Shown in pieces: positions 16,743 to 31,200 of a stretch of DNA of 47,150 nt. Origin of the DNA: Streptomyces sporangiiformans (GTDB taxonomy: Bacteria > Actinomycetota > Actinomycetes > Streptomycetales > Streptomycetaceae); the NCBI RefSeq assembly GCF_005768555.2, contig NZ_VCHX02000110.1, forward strand, positions 1-47,150, in the 5' to 3' direction. Each line of letters begins with the position of its first letter. Position 1 is the first letter of the stretch. Under the pieces are notes generated by a model. The model was given only the letters and a program-made list of their open reading frames with translations, was not told the DNA's origin and ran no database searches. The translations under genes were made by a program, and so were the position numbers.

Positions 16743-16917
16743 TGTCTTCCTCTCGCTCCGGGTGCACATCGCACGTGTCGCTCGGACTTGCCGGCCGGGC
16801 CCGGATGATCTCGGCCCGGGCCAAGGACCGGTTGCGATGTGCCACGCTGTCGAGCCAGCCCTTGATCGCAGGGACCAGAGGGGCAACCACGGACAAGAGT
16901 GCAGCAGCGAGCTCCAC
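16735..16917 (-). CDS. 60-residue small protein translationally coupled to the sigma chimera
   Basis: A GTG at 16917 follows GGGAGG by seven bases, one of the best ribosome sites in the region. The product has a hydrophobic N-terminal helix (ELAAALLSVVAPLVPAIKGW) and a charged, Arg- and Glu-rich tail. Its stop overlaps the ATG of the sigma chimera by 8 bases, so translation is probably coupled. It is not a recognised anti-sigma factor and has no zinc motif. A membrane-associated partner of the sigma chimera is one possibility; nothing in the sequence proves it. Confidence 0.6.
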   Translation of the reverse strand: MELAAALLSVVAPLVPAIKGWLDSVAHRNRSLARAEIIRARPASPSDTCDVHPEREEDNG

Positions 16918-17090
16918 CGTCCAACCTCCCTTGTGGTGTGGGCCATTGGCGCTCAGGGGGCGCGGTGGCCGTTCACAGAAGAGAGGTACGAGCGCGCCGT
17001 TCTCATGACATGCCGTCCTGGATCTTTCAGCGACATGCCCGAGCCCAACGCGGCCTTCGGGAGCTTCCGGTGATCGAACTGGTGCGGTGC

Positions 17091-17618
17091 TCAGGGGTGG
17101 TTGGGGATGGTGCGGCGGAGCCAGCGGGCGATTTCGGCGAAATCGTCGTCAGTAAGGGCTTCACCCGGGTCAACACGGTGAAGCAGGGATCGTCCTTCGT
17201 GTTGCGCGGAAACCCAGAGGCGGTCCATGGCGCCGATCTCGTCATCGACCCAAATGAACGGGCGGTGGCCGGCCCACGCAACAATGTGGCGCGTCTTCCA
17301 GTGCAAGCCGCGTGGACCCGCATCGGTGGGTACCTCTGGCCACCTGACCACAGGCAGCCATGGCAGCCCTATCCGCGGAGCGACAGCCTCGTTCGCATCG
17401 TCCATCCATGTCGAGGCCCACACCACATCGCACCCCAGCGCCATCAGGCGCGGCCCGACGGCGGGATCGAGGCGCTCCAGCAGCGGGTTCCCCGAACTGG
17501 AGGATGCCTCGGAACTGGGATCCGGGGCCCTTCGAGGCCGACTGGACGACGGCCCGAACGGGATGAGTGGTCCATCGACGTCGAGGAAGAGAAGAGGGCG
17601 CTCCACTGAGCCAGTCAC
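17091..17618 (-). CDS. HAD-like hydrolase
   Basis: The 175-residue protein starts with the HAD motif I strand PLLFLDVDGPLIPF, where the first Asp is the expected nucleophile. DVVWASTWMDDAN supplies motif II and FIWVDDEIGAMDR the acidic motif IV. This layout matches short HAD proteins seen in actinobacteria and linked by sequence to RNA-repair-associated HAD domains; the substrate is unknown. The GTG at 17618 begins six bases after TATCGT read on the minus strand, which suggests a leaderless transcript. Confidence 0.75.
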   Translation of the reverse strand: MTGSVERPLLFLDVDGPLIPFGPSSSRPRRAPDPSSEASSSSGNPLLERLDPAVGPRLMALGCDVVWASTWMDDANEAVAPRIGLPWLPVVRWPEVPTDAGPRGLHWKTRHIVAWAGHRPFIWVDDEIGAMDRLWVSAQHEGRSLLHRVDPGEALTDDDFAEIARWLRRTIPNHP

Positions 17619-17630
17619 AGCGAAACGATA
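17619..17630 (-). promoter_or_regulatory. putative leaderless -10 box of the HAD gene
   Basis: Read on the minus strand, TATCGT (17625-17630) is followed by six bases and then the GTG start. That spacing is typical of leaderless Streptomyces transcripts. No clear -35 box is seen, so the call is tentative. Confidence 0.35.
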
Positions 17631-17844
17631 GCCCTGTGCGGCGTCGATGAGGGGCGGGGCACGTCGCCGACGCCGCTCCGCCGCAGGTCAGCGCAGCAGC
17701 GAGCCCTAGATCGCATCAGCTTCCCCAGTTGCAGGGGCTGACCAAGGCATCGCGAGCCGCGCCGCACCGCCCGACCTATCTTGGCAGTGACTGGCCGGCG
17801 TGGACGGGCAGGGGGTTTCCCGGATGAGTCAGGGAGGTCCCCGA

Positions 17845-18951
17845 GTGAGTGCCTATGGGAGTCGTACGGCCGTCGCCGCAGCCGCGGTGTCGCTGGTCGT
17901 GTCCCTGGCCGCCTGCGGCAACGCCGGGGAGTCCGCCGACTCGGGCGGGAATGCCTCCGGCAAGGGCGGCTTCACGATCGGCGTGGTGTTCGGCCATATC
18001 CAGGTCGCCCGCTGGGAGACGTTCGACAGGCCCCTGATCGAGAAGAAGCTCAAGGAGCTGTGCGAGGACTGCACGGTGGAGTACGCCAACGCCGGGGGAG
18101 ACGTGGCCACCCAGCAACAACAGGTGGACACCTTGATCACCAAGGGGGTCAAGGTCCTGATCCTCAGCGCCCTGGACTTCAGATCCCTCCGCTCCTCGGT
18201 CGAGACGGCACACGACGCGGACGTCCCGGTCGTCGCCTACGACGGCCTCGTCGAGGGCCCGATCTCGGCCCACGTCTCCTTCGACAACGAACGGGTCGGG
18301 AAGCTCCAGGGCGAAGCGCTCCTCAGGGCCATGGGCGACAAGGCGGACGGCTGCCAGATCGTCATGATGAACGGCCCCCAGACCACCCCGACCGGCGTTG
18401 CCTTCAAGAAGGGCGCGCTGTCCGTCCTCGAGGGCAAGGTGAAGATCGGCAAGACGTACGACATCCCGGGCTGGAGGCCGGGGACCGCCCACACCAACAT
18501 GGTCGGTGCCATCGCCGCCCTGGGCGCCGACAACATCGACGGCGTCTACGCCGCCAACGACAGCCTCGCCTCCGGCGTCATCTCCGCCCTCAAGGCAGCC
18601 GGCATCGAGCCGCTGCCCCCTGTCACCGGCCAGGACGCCGACCTCACGGCCGTGCAGCGCATCGTCACGGGCGAGCAGTACATGAGCGTTTACAAGCCCT
18701 TCAAGCCCGAGGCCGACGCGGCCGCCCAGATGGCCGTCGCCCTGGGCCGCGGCGAAAAGCTCGACGACATCGCAGAGACCACGGTCGACACGCCCACCAC
18801 CAAGGACATCCCCGCCGTTCTGCTCAACCCCATCCCTGTGACCGTCGACAACCTCAAGGACACCGTGGTCAAGGACGGCGTGTACACGATCGACCAGATC
18901 TGCACCCCGAAGTTCGAGTCCGCTTGCAAGGAGGCGGGACTCACCCAATAA
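17845..18951 (+). CDS. orphan sugar ABC transporter substrate-binding lipoprotein
   Basis: This 368-residue protein has a lipobox ending in Cys24 (VSLAACGN) and a periplasmic-binding fold of the ribose/xylose type: [47 protein letters not shown] and VTGQDADL are recognisable. It would bind a pentose or related sugar outside the cell. The GTG at 17845 is chosen because GGGAGG sits 7 bases before it; earlier starts at 17800 and 17824 lengthen the N-terminus but lack such a site. No permease or ATPase gene is next to it, so it must use components encoded elsewhere or act as a sensor. It lies 214 bases before the amylase on the same strand. Confidence 0.85.
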   Translation: MSAYGSRTAVAAAAVSLVVSLAACGNAGESADSGGNASGKGGFTIGVVFGHIQVARWETFDRPLIEKKLKELCEDCTVEYANAGGDVATQQQQVDTLITKGVKVLILSALDFRSLRSSVETAHDADVPVVAYDGLVEGPISAHVSFDNERVGKLQGEALLRAMGDKADGCQIVMMNGPQTTPTGVAFKKGALSVLEGKVKIGKTYDIPGWRPGTAHTNMVGAIAALGADNIDGVYAANDSLASGVISALKAAGIEPLPPVTGQDADLTAVQRIVTGEQYMSVYKPFKPEADAAAQMAVALGRGEKLDDIAETTVDTPTTKDIPAVLLNPIPVTVDNLKDTVVKDGVYTIDQICTPKFESACKEAGLTQ

Positions 18952-19048
18952 CGGCGTGCTCCCACAGGGGCGGCGCTCGCGGCGCCGGCGCGGAGGCCCT
19001 TCACCGCCTGGTGCAGCGGGTGCTCCCGCCCCAACCGCGCCCAGAGGG

Positions 19049-19123
19049 TTGACCGTTGTACAAGGGGCTCGTACGGTCTGCTCGGCTGAAATATTTCAGC
19101 CGTCTTTCAGCAAGAACCTTCAA
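19049..19123 (+). promoter_or_regulatory. alpha-amylase promoter with MalR-type operators
   Basis: TTGACC (19049-19054), a 17-base spacer and TACGGT (19072-19077) form a good vegetative-type promoter, with transcription expected near 19084. There an 18-base perfect palindrome (GGCTGAAAT and its inverse) spans 19084-19101. CTTTCAG follows at 19104-19110 and CCTTCAA at 19118-19124. These boxes match the CTTGCAG/CTTTCAG repeats at malE and pullulanase. A repressor here would block transcription start. The rest of the 214-base gap holds no gene. Confidence 0.75.
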
Positions 19124-19165
19124 ATGCCACCCTCCGTGGCCCCTTCAACGGAGAAGGACCCCCAC

Positions 19166-20539
19166 ATGGCCAGCAGACCCCTCTCCGGCGCCCTCGCTCT
19201 TGCCGCCGCCGCCTTTGTCATGTCCCCGACTGCCGCTCAGGCCTCCCCGCCCGGCAGCAAAGACGTCACCGCCGTTCTCTTCGAGTGGAACTTCGGCTCG
19301 GTCGCCAGGGAGTGCACCAACACACTGGGCCCGGCCGGGTACGGCTACGTCCAGGTGTCGCCGCCCGCCGAGCACATACAGGGCTCGCAGTGGTGGACCT
19401 CGTACCAGCCGGTGAGCTACAAGATCGCCGGACGGCTCGGTGACGCGAGCGCCTTCAAGAACATGGTCGACACCTGCCACGCGGCCGGTGTGAAGGTCGT
19501 CGTCGACACGGTCATCAACCACATGTCGGCGGGCAGCGGCACGGGCACCGGCGGTTCCTCGTACAGCAAGTACACGTACCCCGGCCTGTACTCGTCGTAC
19601 GACTTCGACGACTGCACCTCACGGATCACCAACTACCAGGACCGCTGGAACGTCCAGCACTGCGAGCTCGTCGGTCTCGCCGACCTGGACACGGGGGAGG
19701 AGTACGTGCGCTCGGCGATCGCCGGGTACATGAACTCCCTGCTCGGCTACGGCGTCGACGGCTTCCGTATCGACGCGGCCAAGCACATCCCGGCCGGCGA
19801 CCTGGCGAACATCAAGTCCCGTCTCAACAACCCCTCCGCGTACTGGAAGCAGGAGGTCATCCACGGCAGCGGCGAGGCCGTCCAGCCCACCGAGTACACG
19901 GGCAGCGGTGACGTCCAGGAGTTCCGCTACGCGTACGACCTCAAGCGCGTCTTCAACAACGAGAACCTCGCCTACCTCAAGAACTACGGCGAGGGCTGGG
20001 GCTACATGAACAGCTCCGTCGCGGGCGTCTTCGTCGACAACCACGACACCGAGCGCAACGGCTCCACGCTCAACTACAAGGACGGCGCCGGCTACACGCT
20101 GGCCCATGTCTTCATGCTCGCCTGGCCGTACGGCGCGCCCGACATCAACTCCGGCTACGAGTTCTCCGACACCGACGCCGGTCCGCCGGGCGGCGGTACG
20201 GTGAACGCCTGTTGGCAGGACGGCTGGAAGTGCCAGCACGCCTGGCCCGAGATCCAGCGCATGGTCGCCTTCCGCAACGCCACGCGCGGTGAGTCCGTGA
20301 CGAACTGGTGGGACAACGGGGGCGACGCCATCGCCTTCGGGCGGGGCGCCAAGGGGTACGTGGCCATCAACCACGAGTCCGGCTCCCTCACCCGTACGTA
20401 CCAGACCTCGCTGCCCGCGGGCTCGTACTGCGACGTGCAGAACAACACGACGGTGACGGTCAACGGCTCCGGCCAGTTCACCGCGACCCTCGGCTCCCAC
20501 ACCGCCCTGGCCGTCTACGCGGGCAAGTCGAGCTGCTGA
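19166..20539 (+). CDS. secreted alpha-amylase (GH13)
   Basis: The 457-residue enzyme has a signal peptide of about 26 residues (charged start, [11 protein letters not shown], cleavage near AQA-SPPG). It cleaves internal alpha-1,4 bonds of starch outside the cell. The catalytic regions are [17 protein letters not shown] (nucleophile Asp203), WKQEVI (Glu230) and FVDNHD (Asp294), close to the classic actinomycete/animal-type alpha-amylases. Many Streptomyces amylases add a C-terminal starch-binding CBM20 domain; this one stops at YAGKSSC and lacks it. The start has GGAGAAGGA upstream. The promoter just upstream carries MalR-type boxes, so induction by maltodextrin is likely. Confidence 0.93.
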   Translation: MASRPLSGALALAAAAFVMSPTAAQASPPGSKDVTAVLFEWNFGSVARECTNTLGPAGYGYVQVSPPAEHIQGSQWWTSYQPVSYKIAGRLGDASAFKNMVDTCHAAGVKVVVDTVINHMSAGSGTGTGGSSYSKYTYPGLYSSYDFDDCTSRITNYQDRWNVQHCELVGLADLDTGEEYVRSAIAGYMNSLLGYGVDGFRIDAAKHIPAGDLANIKSRLNNPSAYWKQEVIHGSGEAVQPTEYTGSGDVQEFRYAYDLKRVFNNENLAYLKNYGEGWGYMNSSVAGVFVDNHDTERNGSTLNYKDGAGYTLAHVFMLAWPYGAPDINSGYEFSDTDAGPPGGGTVNACWQDGWKCQHAWPEIQRMVAFRNATRGESVTNWWDNGGDAIAFGRGAKGYVAINHESGSLTRTYQTSLPAGSYCDVQNNTTVTVNGSGQFTATLGSHTALAVYAGKSSC

Positions 20540-20705
20540 GCCGACTCCGCTCGCCCTGCCCCTCCGTGTGACCGCGCGTTGTTGCGGCTGGCAATGCGCG
20601 GTACGCGAGGGGCTGACGGCCCGGGAGCGCCGTCCTACGTTCCCCTCACAGGCATGGGAGCGTTCCTCTGACGGGCGTGGATCATGCCGCGCAGCTGGTC
20701 ACCTG

Positions 20706-20870
20706 CGGTACTTCAGGTCCTGGACGTCGAGCAGCATCGCCGGCACGTGGACCCCGCTCGCCGACAGCGAGAGCAACCCTTCGCGCTGCCTGCACCCCTC
20801 GGCCACCGGCCCCTACAACACCCTGCCGTGGCGGCTGGGCCTGCTCACGCAGACCAACTCCAGCTGCTGA
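20706..20870 (+). pseudogene. remnant of a GH62 alpha-L-arabinofuranosidase C-terminus
   Basis: In one plus-strand frame RYFRSWTSSSIAGTWTPLAD is followed shortly by GPYNTLPWRLGLLTQTNSSC and a stop. Both blocks look like the C-terminal part of GH62 arabinofuranosidases, but the catalytic domain is missing and the roughly 50 residues normally between the blocks are deleted. No start codon or ribosome site fits. It fills part of the 437-base gap between amylase and pullulanase; the rest of the gap holds only the pullulanase promoter. Confidence 0.6.
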
Positions 20871-20875
20871 AAATT

Positions 20876-20927
20876 CTTTCCGAACCTTTCAGGACTCTTG
20901 CTGTAAGCCTTTCAGCGGCGATACCGT
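20876..20927 (+). promoter_or_regulatory. pullulanase promoter with MalR-type operators
   Basis: CTTTCCG (20876-20882), CTTTCAG (20886-20892), CTTGCTG (20897-20903) and CTTTCAG (20909-20915) recur every 10 to 12 bases. A likely promoter is TTGCTG (20898-20903) with an 18-base spacer to TACCGT (20922-20927). The last box lies between the two promoter elements. The order matches the malE promoter. Confidence 0.7.
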
Positions 20928-20976
20928 CGCGCGGTGTCGGACCCGAGAGAGCCGTCATCGCAAGGAGTCGACGTCA

Positions 20977-26393
<5,417 letters not shown>

Positions 26394-26403
<10 letters not shown>

Positions 26404-26419
26404 GCGCAGAAGCCCTAGC
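26394..26419 (+). terminator. hairpin overlapping the pullulanase stop
   Basis: GCTAGGG (26394-26400) pairs with CCCTAGC (26413-26419) across the stop codon, and ends just before the ribosome site of the next gene. It may partly separate the expression of the two genes; the stem is short. Confidence 0.35.
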
Positions 26420-26431
26420 ACAGGAGTGCCC

Positions 26432-26788
26432 ATGCCGCAGATCACCGTCGACTACTCCGCACCGCTCGCGGAGGCCTTCGATCGAAAGGGCTTCGCGCTC
26501 GCGCTGCACGAGGTGGTGGTGGAGACGGCGAATGCGAAGATCGAGGCGTGCAAGACGCGGTTCCGGCAGACCGAGGACATCGTGGTCGGCGCGGAGACGG
26601 ATGGGCACGCGCTGGTCCACATCATGGTCGCGCTGCTGCCGGGCCGCACCGACGAGGCGAAGGCCGCACTGACCGAGGCGGCGCTGCGGGTGCTGCGCGC
26701 CCATGTGAAGCTCGCCGACGGGGTGACGCTGCACGCCTCCGCCGAGACGCGCGACCTGGACGACTCGTACCGCAAGTTCGTGGAGTGA
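26432..26788 (+). CDS. tautomerase-superfamily protein, 5-carboxymethyl-2-hydroxymuconate isomerase-like
   Basis: The 118-residue protein begins MPQITVDYS, so removal of Met would expose the Pro that acts as catalytic base in the tautomerase superfamily. Its length, the DYS and the ALHEVV helix fit the 5-carboxymethyl-2-hydroxymuconate delta-isomerase family rather than the 62-residue tautomerases. No other homoprotocatechuate gene is nearby, so the physiological role is open. AGGAG at 26422-26426 places the start at the ATG at 26432. It lies 28 bases after the pullulanase stop. Confidence 0.8.
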   Translation: MPQITVDYSAPLAEAFDRKGFALALHEVVVETANAKIEACKTRFRQTEDIVVGAETDGHALVHIMVALLPGRTDEAKAALTEAALRVLRAHVKLADGVTLHASAETRDLDDSYRKFVE

Positions 26789-26843
26789 GGCGCGGCGCGG
26801 CGTGAAGCCGGGCAGGGGAAATCCCAGGAGTTCCCAGGAGTTC

Positions 26844-27560
26844 CTAGGACGCCAGCGTCATCAGGCGGCCGATGAGGTCGGCGAACGGCCCCTCGGTCGG
26901 CTCGTCCGCGAGCATATGGCGCAGCAGTCCCGCCATCTCGTCGTCGTACAGGGCACTCACCGCCACCAGCGCCGCGAAGTCACGGACGAGCTGCATCTCC
27001 AGCTCGGCCCGCGGGATACGGCGCCCGTCCAGCCAGACCAGCGCGGTCGACTCGGCGAGCGAGAGCCAGGAGCGGATGACCAGATCCAGCCGGGCGGGCG
27101 GCTGGTCGATCTTCAGGTGCGCGAGGATCTGGACGTACGCGGCCTGCCGTACGCCGTCGACGAGGACGGTGGTGCCCGAGGCGCCGCCCCTGGTGAAGGT
27201 CTCGCCCGCCGGGACCGCAGGACCGCCGCGCATCAGCGCCGCGAAACCCGGCCCGTGCTGGTCCACGAAGTCGAAGAAGCGCCGGACGACCCGCAGCAGC
27301 CGTGCCCCCAGCGGCCCTTCGTGCGGCTCCACGAACCGGGCCGCCAGATCGTCCGCCGCCCGCTGCAACGCCGCCTCGTACAGGCTGAGTTTGCCGGGGA
27401 AGTAGTGGTAGACCAGCGGCCGTGAAATGCCCGCGGCCGACGCTATCTCGTCGATGGAGACCGCGTCGGGCGAGCGTCGGCTGAACAGTTCGAGCGCGAC
27501 GCCGATCAACTGCTCGCGCCGCTCCTCGACACCCATCCTGCGGCGTACCCCGGTTGTCAT
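26844..27560 (-). CDS. TetR-family transcriptional regulator
   Basis: The 238-residue regulator has its helix-turn-helix near the N-terminus (IDEIASAAGISRPLVYHYFP at about residues 36-55) and a long helical effector domain with RSWLSLAESTALVW. It converges on the tautomerase-like gene. The upstream gene on the same strand starts behind it after only a short gap, with no obvious palindromic operator, so its targets are not known. The ATG at 27560 gives the usual N-terminal length. Confidence 0.88.
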   Translation of the reverse strand: MTTGVRRRMGVEERREQLIGVALELFSRRSPDAVSIDEIASAAGISRPLVYHYFPGKLSLYEAALQRAADDLAARFVEPHEGPLGARLLRVVRRFFDFVDQHGPGFAALMRGGPAVPAGETFTRGGASGTTVLVDGVRQAAYVQILAHLKIDQPPARLDLVIRSWLSLAESTALVWLDGRRIPRAELEMQLVRDFAALVAVSALYDDEMAGLLRHMLADEPTEGPFADLIGRLMTLAS

Positions 27561-27615
27561 GCGAACACCTTACCGATCGAATCCAGCCTTCAATGGGCCG
27601 GTTCCGTACTGGTGT

Positions 27616-28206
27616 TCAATGCGGGTCGACCGGCTCCACCAGCAGCCGCGCGTAGTTCGCCATCGACCGCTGGTAACGCGGCAGATGAGGGGCGAGCGCC
27701 CCGAGCACCAGGGCGAGGCCCTCGCGCTCCCGGCCGAGACTTGCCAGGCACAGGGCCAGGGTGGCGCGTACGGCGTCGTCCAACTCGTCGGAGGGAGCGT
27801 CGAGTTCGGGTGTCAGGAGCTTTACGCCCTCCTCCGGCCGCCCGGTGTTCCGCAGGGAGCTGGCGAGCTGGATCTTGGTTCGGCGGGCGCGATATCCGGT
27901 CAGTCCGCGCGCCAGCGCCTCCTGGTACAGCGGCACGGCCTGATTCGAGTGGCCCGTCGAGTCCCAGGCACAGGCCCGCTCGAAGGGGGCGACGGGGCTG
28001 TCGGCGGGCAGCTCGGCGACGAGCGCGTCGATCACCGCGCGGAAGTCAGCCGCCCGTGTCTCGTCGTAGTCGTCGAACGTGGCCCAGGCGGCCGCCACCC
28101 GCTCGTCCCAGTCGTCGGCGGGGTCATCGGTCAGGTCTTCGCCCAAGTCACCAGCCGGGTCATCGGCCAGGTCATCGATCAGGTCTTCAGTCACGTCGTC
28201 GGTCAC
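27616..28206 (-). CDS. tetratricopeptide-like protein with acidic repeat N-terminus
   Basis: The 196-residue protein begins with an acidic, repetitive segment of about 30 residues (VTDDVTEDLIDDLADDPAGD and on), then a helical part. FERACAWDSTGHSNQAVPLY resembles a TPR helix pair, and similar pairs follow. Proteins of this type in Streptomyces are annotated as TPR proteins of unknown role. The GTG at 28206 is favoured by GAGGG just upstream and because the frame above it runs antisense to the GH89 stop region without family features. The acidic repeats come from a short DNA repeat (GGTCATCGG/GGTCATCGA units). Confidence 0.7.
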   Translation of the reverse strand: MTDDVTEDLIDDLADDPAGDLGEDLTDDPADDWDERVAAAWATFDDYDETRAADFRAVIDALVAELPADSPVAPFERACAWDSTGHSNQAVPLYQEALARGLTGYRARRTKIQLASSLRNTGRPEEGVKLLTPELDAPSDELDDAVRATLALCLASLGREREGLALVLGALAPHLPRYQRSMANYARLLVEPVDPH

Positions 28207-28265
28207 GGGCCCACCCTCGCACGAGTGTGCCCGTGACCACCTTCGGATTTCCCGCGGCCGTGGAG

Positions 28266-31200
28266 CTACGCCGTCGTCCAGCCGCTGAACTCCACCGCGC
28301 CGCGCGCCCCGCCGCCCCCGTTCGTCGCGCTCATGAACAGCCCCACGTCCTGGACCGCCGCCGCGCCCGGCACCGGCACGGTCGCCACCGTCTGCCAGGT
28401 CGCCCCGTCGTCCGTGGAGCAGGCGCCGGTGAAGGAGCCGCCGGCCCGGCTCAGCCGCAGCGTCACCGGCGCCTTGATGCCGGTGATGCGCCGGTACGTG
28501 TCCAGGGTGCCGTCGCCGGTCGTGTCGTACGACAGCACGACACCGTTGGCCGGGGTGACCGCCAGGTTCAGGAACCCGGGGGAGCCGGGTGCGGCCATGC
28601 TGTCGCGTGCGATGATCCCGGCCCGCGCCCAAGGGCCGGTGACCTCCTGGGAGTCCACCCTCAAGGTCACCGTCACCCCGTCCGTGAAAGCGCCCTCCCG
28701 ATAGGCCGACCCGAACTCCGTCGTGCCCCGCCACAGATCGGCGCCCGCCCCGTCGATCGCGAACCGCTCGCCCAACTGCCCGAACACGGCCGCGTTGTTC
28801 GTGTACGTCCGCCATCCGTCCGCGAGCGGCCCCGCCTCGTAGAGCGTGCCGTCGAACTCCGTACGCACCCGCTCCTCACCGCGGGGCCCGTACCGCACGA
28901 CGATCGTGTACGGGAGCGGTCGCAGCGGGCGGTCCAGTGGCGTGCCCGGCGCGCTCGCCTGCCAGCGGGCCGTGCCCGACCCGGCGGCGGGCACGCTCGG
29001 GAGCGATGTCGGCCCTTCCGGCTCCGCGTCGATCCCGGTGAGCGCGAAGTCCACGCGCCCGGTGGCCCGCAGCCCGTTGGCGTATCGGAAAACGGCCTCC
29101 AGGCGCGCGTGCCCGCCCGGGGGGAAGGCGGGCGGCTCGGCGGTGACCTTCAGGGACCCCTGGTAGGGGGCCCGCGCCAGGACCTCCCGTACCCGCGCGG
29201 CCGTCCGATACGGATCGCCCACCGGCCGCAGCGGATAGTCCTTCCGCTCCCGGGTCCACGGCTCCTCGAACGCGAACCAGTCCACCGCCGCCGGCGGCGT
29301 CCCCGTGGTGAGCGCGTCCTCCAGCGTGTCCAGCCACTTCTGCCAGCGCGGCACATAGAAGTCGGCCATCAGGCCGTGCCACTCCCGGTTGCCGTACTCG
29401 TGCAGGTTCCCCGGGTCCGAGGTCGCCCGCCCGCCCCACACCGTGATCAGTACCTTCGCGGTCCGCTCGAACTCGGCGCGCTCGGCGTCGTCGGTGGCGA
29501 GCAGCCGCGCGTCATTGATCCACGGCCCGAGGAGGAACGCGGCATGCGTCCCGGTGACGTCGTCCGACAGGCGCATCAGCCGCAGCCACAGCGTGGACAG
29601 CGCCTTGAAGGTGTCCCGGTCCTTCTTCTGGTACGCGGCCTTCAGCTGCGGTAGTAACTGGCGGCTGCGGTGCGCGAGCGCCTGCCGGGCCACATCCACG
29701 AGGTCGTACGTGTACGCCGCGCTGCCTCGCAGAGCCGCGGGCAGGTCCAGCAGCCCGGCGAACGCGGCGTCGAAGCGCCCCGGGTCGTAGGTGAGATCGC
29801 GCGGCGCGTAGTACGCGGCGCGGTTCGCGGAGAGGTCCGGGCGGGCGCAGAACAGCGAGTCGTGCGGGTCGCTGCGCTCGACGGCCCGCTGCTGGAAGGC
29901 GGTGTCGTGCATCGCCCGCCAGGCCGCGCGCGCCGAGCGGTCAGGGCCGCCGTAGCGGAAGTCGGCGTAGGACGAGAACCAGGCCGCCCGGTCGATCTTC
30001 GTCTCGGTCCAGGCGAGTTCGGAGAACAGCTCGAACGCGGCCGGGTCCCGGTCCACGGCCTCCGGCATGTACGCGGTTCCGGCCAGCGCGCTGCCCGCCT
30101 TGTCCCGCCAGGCGAAGAACCGTTCGGTCCACAGGTGCGCACGGGCACCGATCGTGGTGCGGCCGCCGAAGTTGGGGATCGTGCCGAACGCGTACGGTGT
30201 GCCGCCCCAGTCCGCCTCGCGGTCGGTGACGTTCGTGTAGCGGTCCGATACGCCGTCGACGATGAGCATCTTCCGCTTGTCGATGGCGTCGAGGAGTTCC
30301 GGCAGCGGGTTCTCCTGCCAGCCGAGGATCACCCAGATCGCATCCGGGTGCGCCTTTTGGAGCGCTGTCTCCACGCCGCGCGCCGCGTCCGGCACCGGTA
30401 CGTCCCCGGCCGTGCCGCCCTCGTGCAGCAGGTCCATCTTGAAGTGGGCGGCCTCACCGAAGACGTCCTCCTGATGGCCGTAGAAGGAGGCGGCGACCGC
30501 GGCGAACGACTCGGTGCGCGGATCCAGCCAGTCCACGCGCTCGAAGCCGTGCCAGACGCCCTGCGGCACGACATGCGCGTCGCCGCCGGCCCGCTCCACG
30601 AAGCCCTTGGGCACATGCCCGTAGTAGCCGGGCAGTACCGGCGCCATGCCCAGCTCGCGCAGCCGGTCCGCGATCCGGCGGCCCAGCCGGGCGCGCCCGG
30701 CGATCAGTTCGGGGGAGAGCGGACCGCCGTACCCGTAGAGGTTCTGCAGCAGCTGCCACGGATGGTGCGGGGGCGCCGACAGCCAGGCCCGCGCCTCGGC
30801 GTCGCTGTAGCCGAACTCCGGCAGCATCCGGTGGTAGACGGCCTCCATGCCCGCGACGACGAGCACCTCGTTGCAGCCGTGCAGCGCGAGGACGTCGATC
30901 AGCCGCTCCCAGTACGACCAGTCCGCGAACGGGGCGGTGTAGCCGTCGTTGGTGTCGTTGAGCGCGAACCGGTGGGGGAGCGCGGTGGATCTCTCGAGCG
31001 GACGCGTCGGAGCGGGCAGCCGGCGTGGCAGGTCCAGTTGGCTGCCGTTCCAGGCGATGTGCGCCCCGCACACGTACTTGAGGTACCAGTGGACTCCCGT
31101 GAGCAGGACGGCCGGGGTGGTTCCTGCCACCTCGATGCGTCCCGGGGATCCCGTGACGCGGAAGCGATCGGGGCCGCCGGGGTCGCCGGAGCCGTCATCG

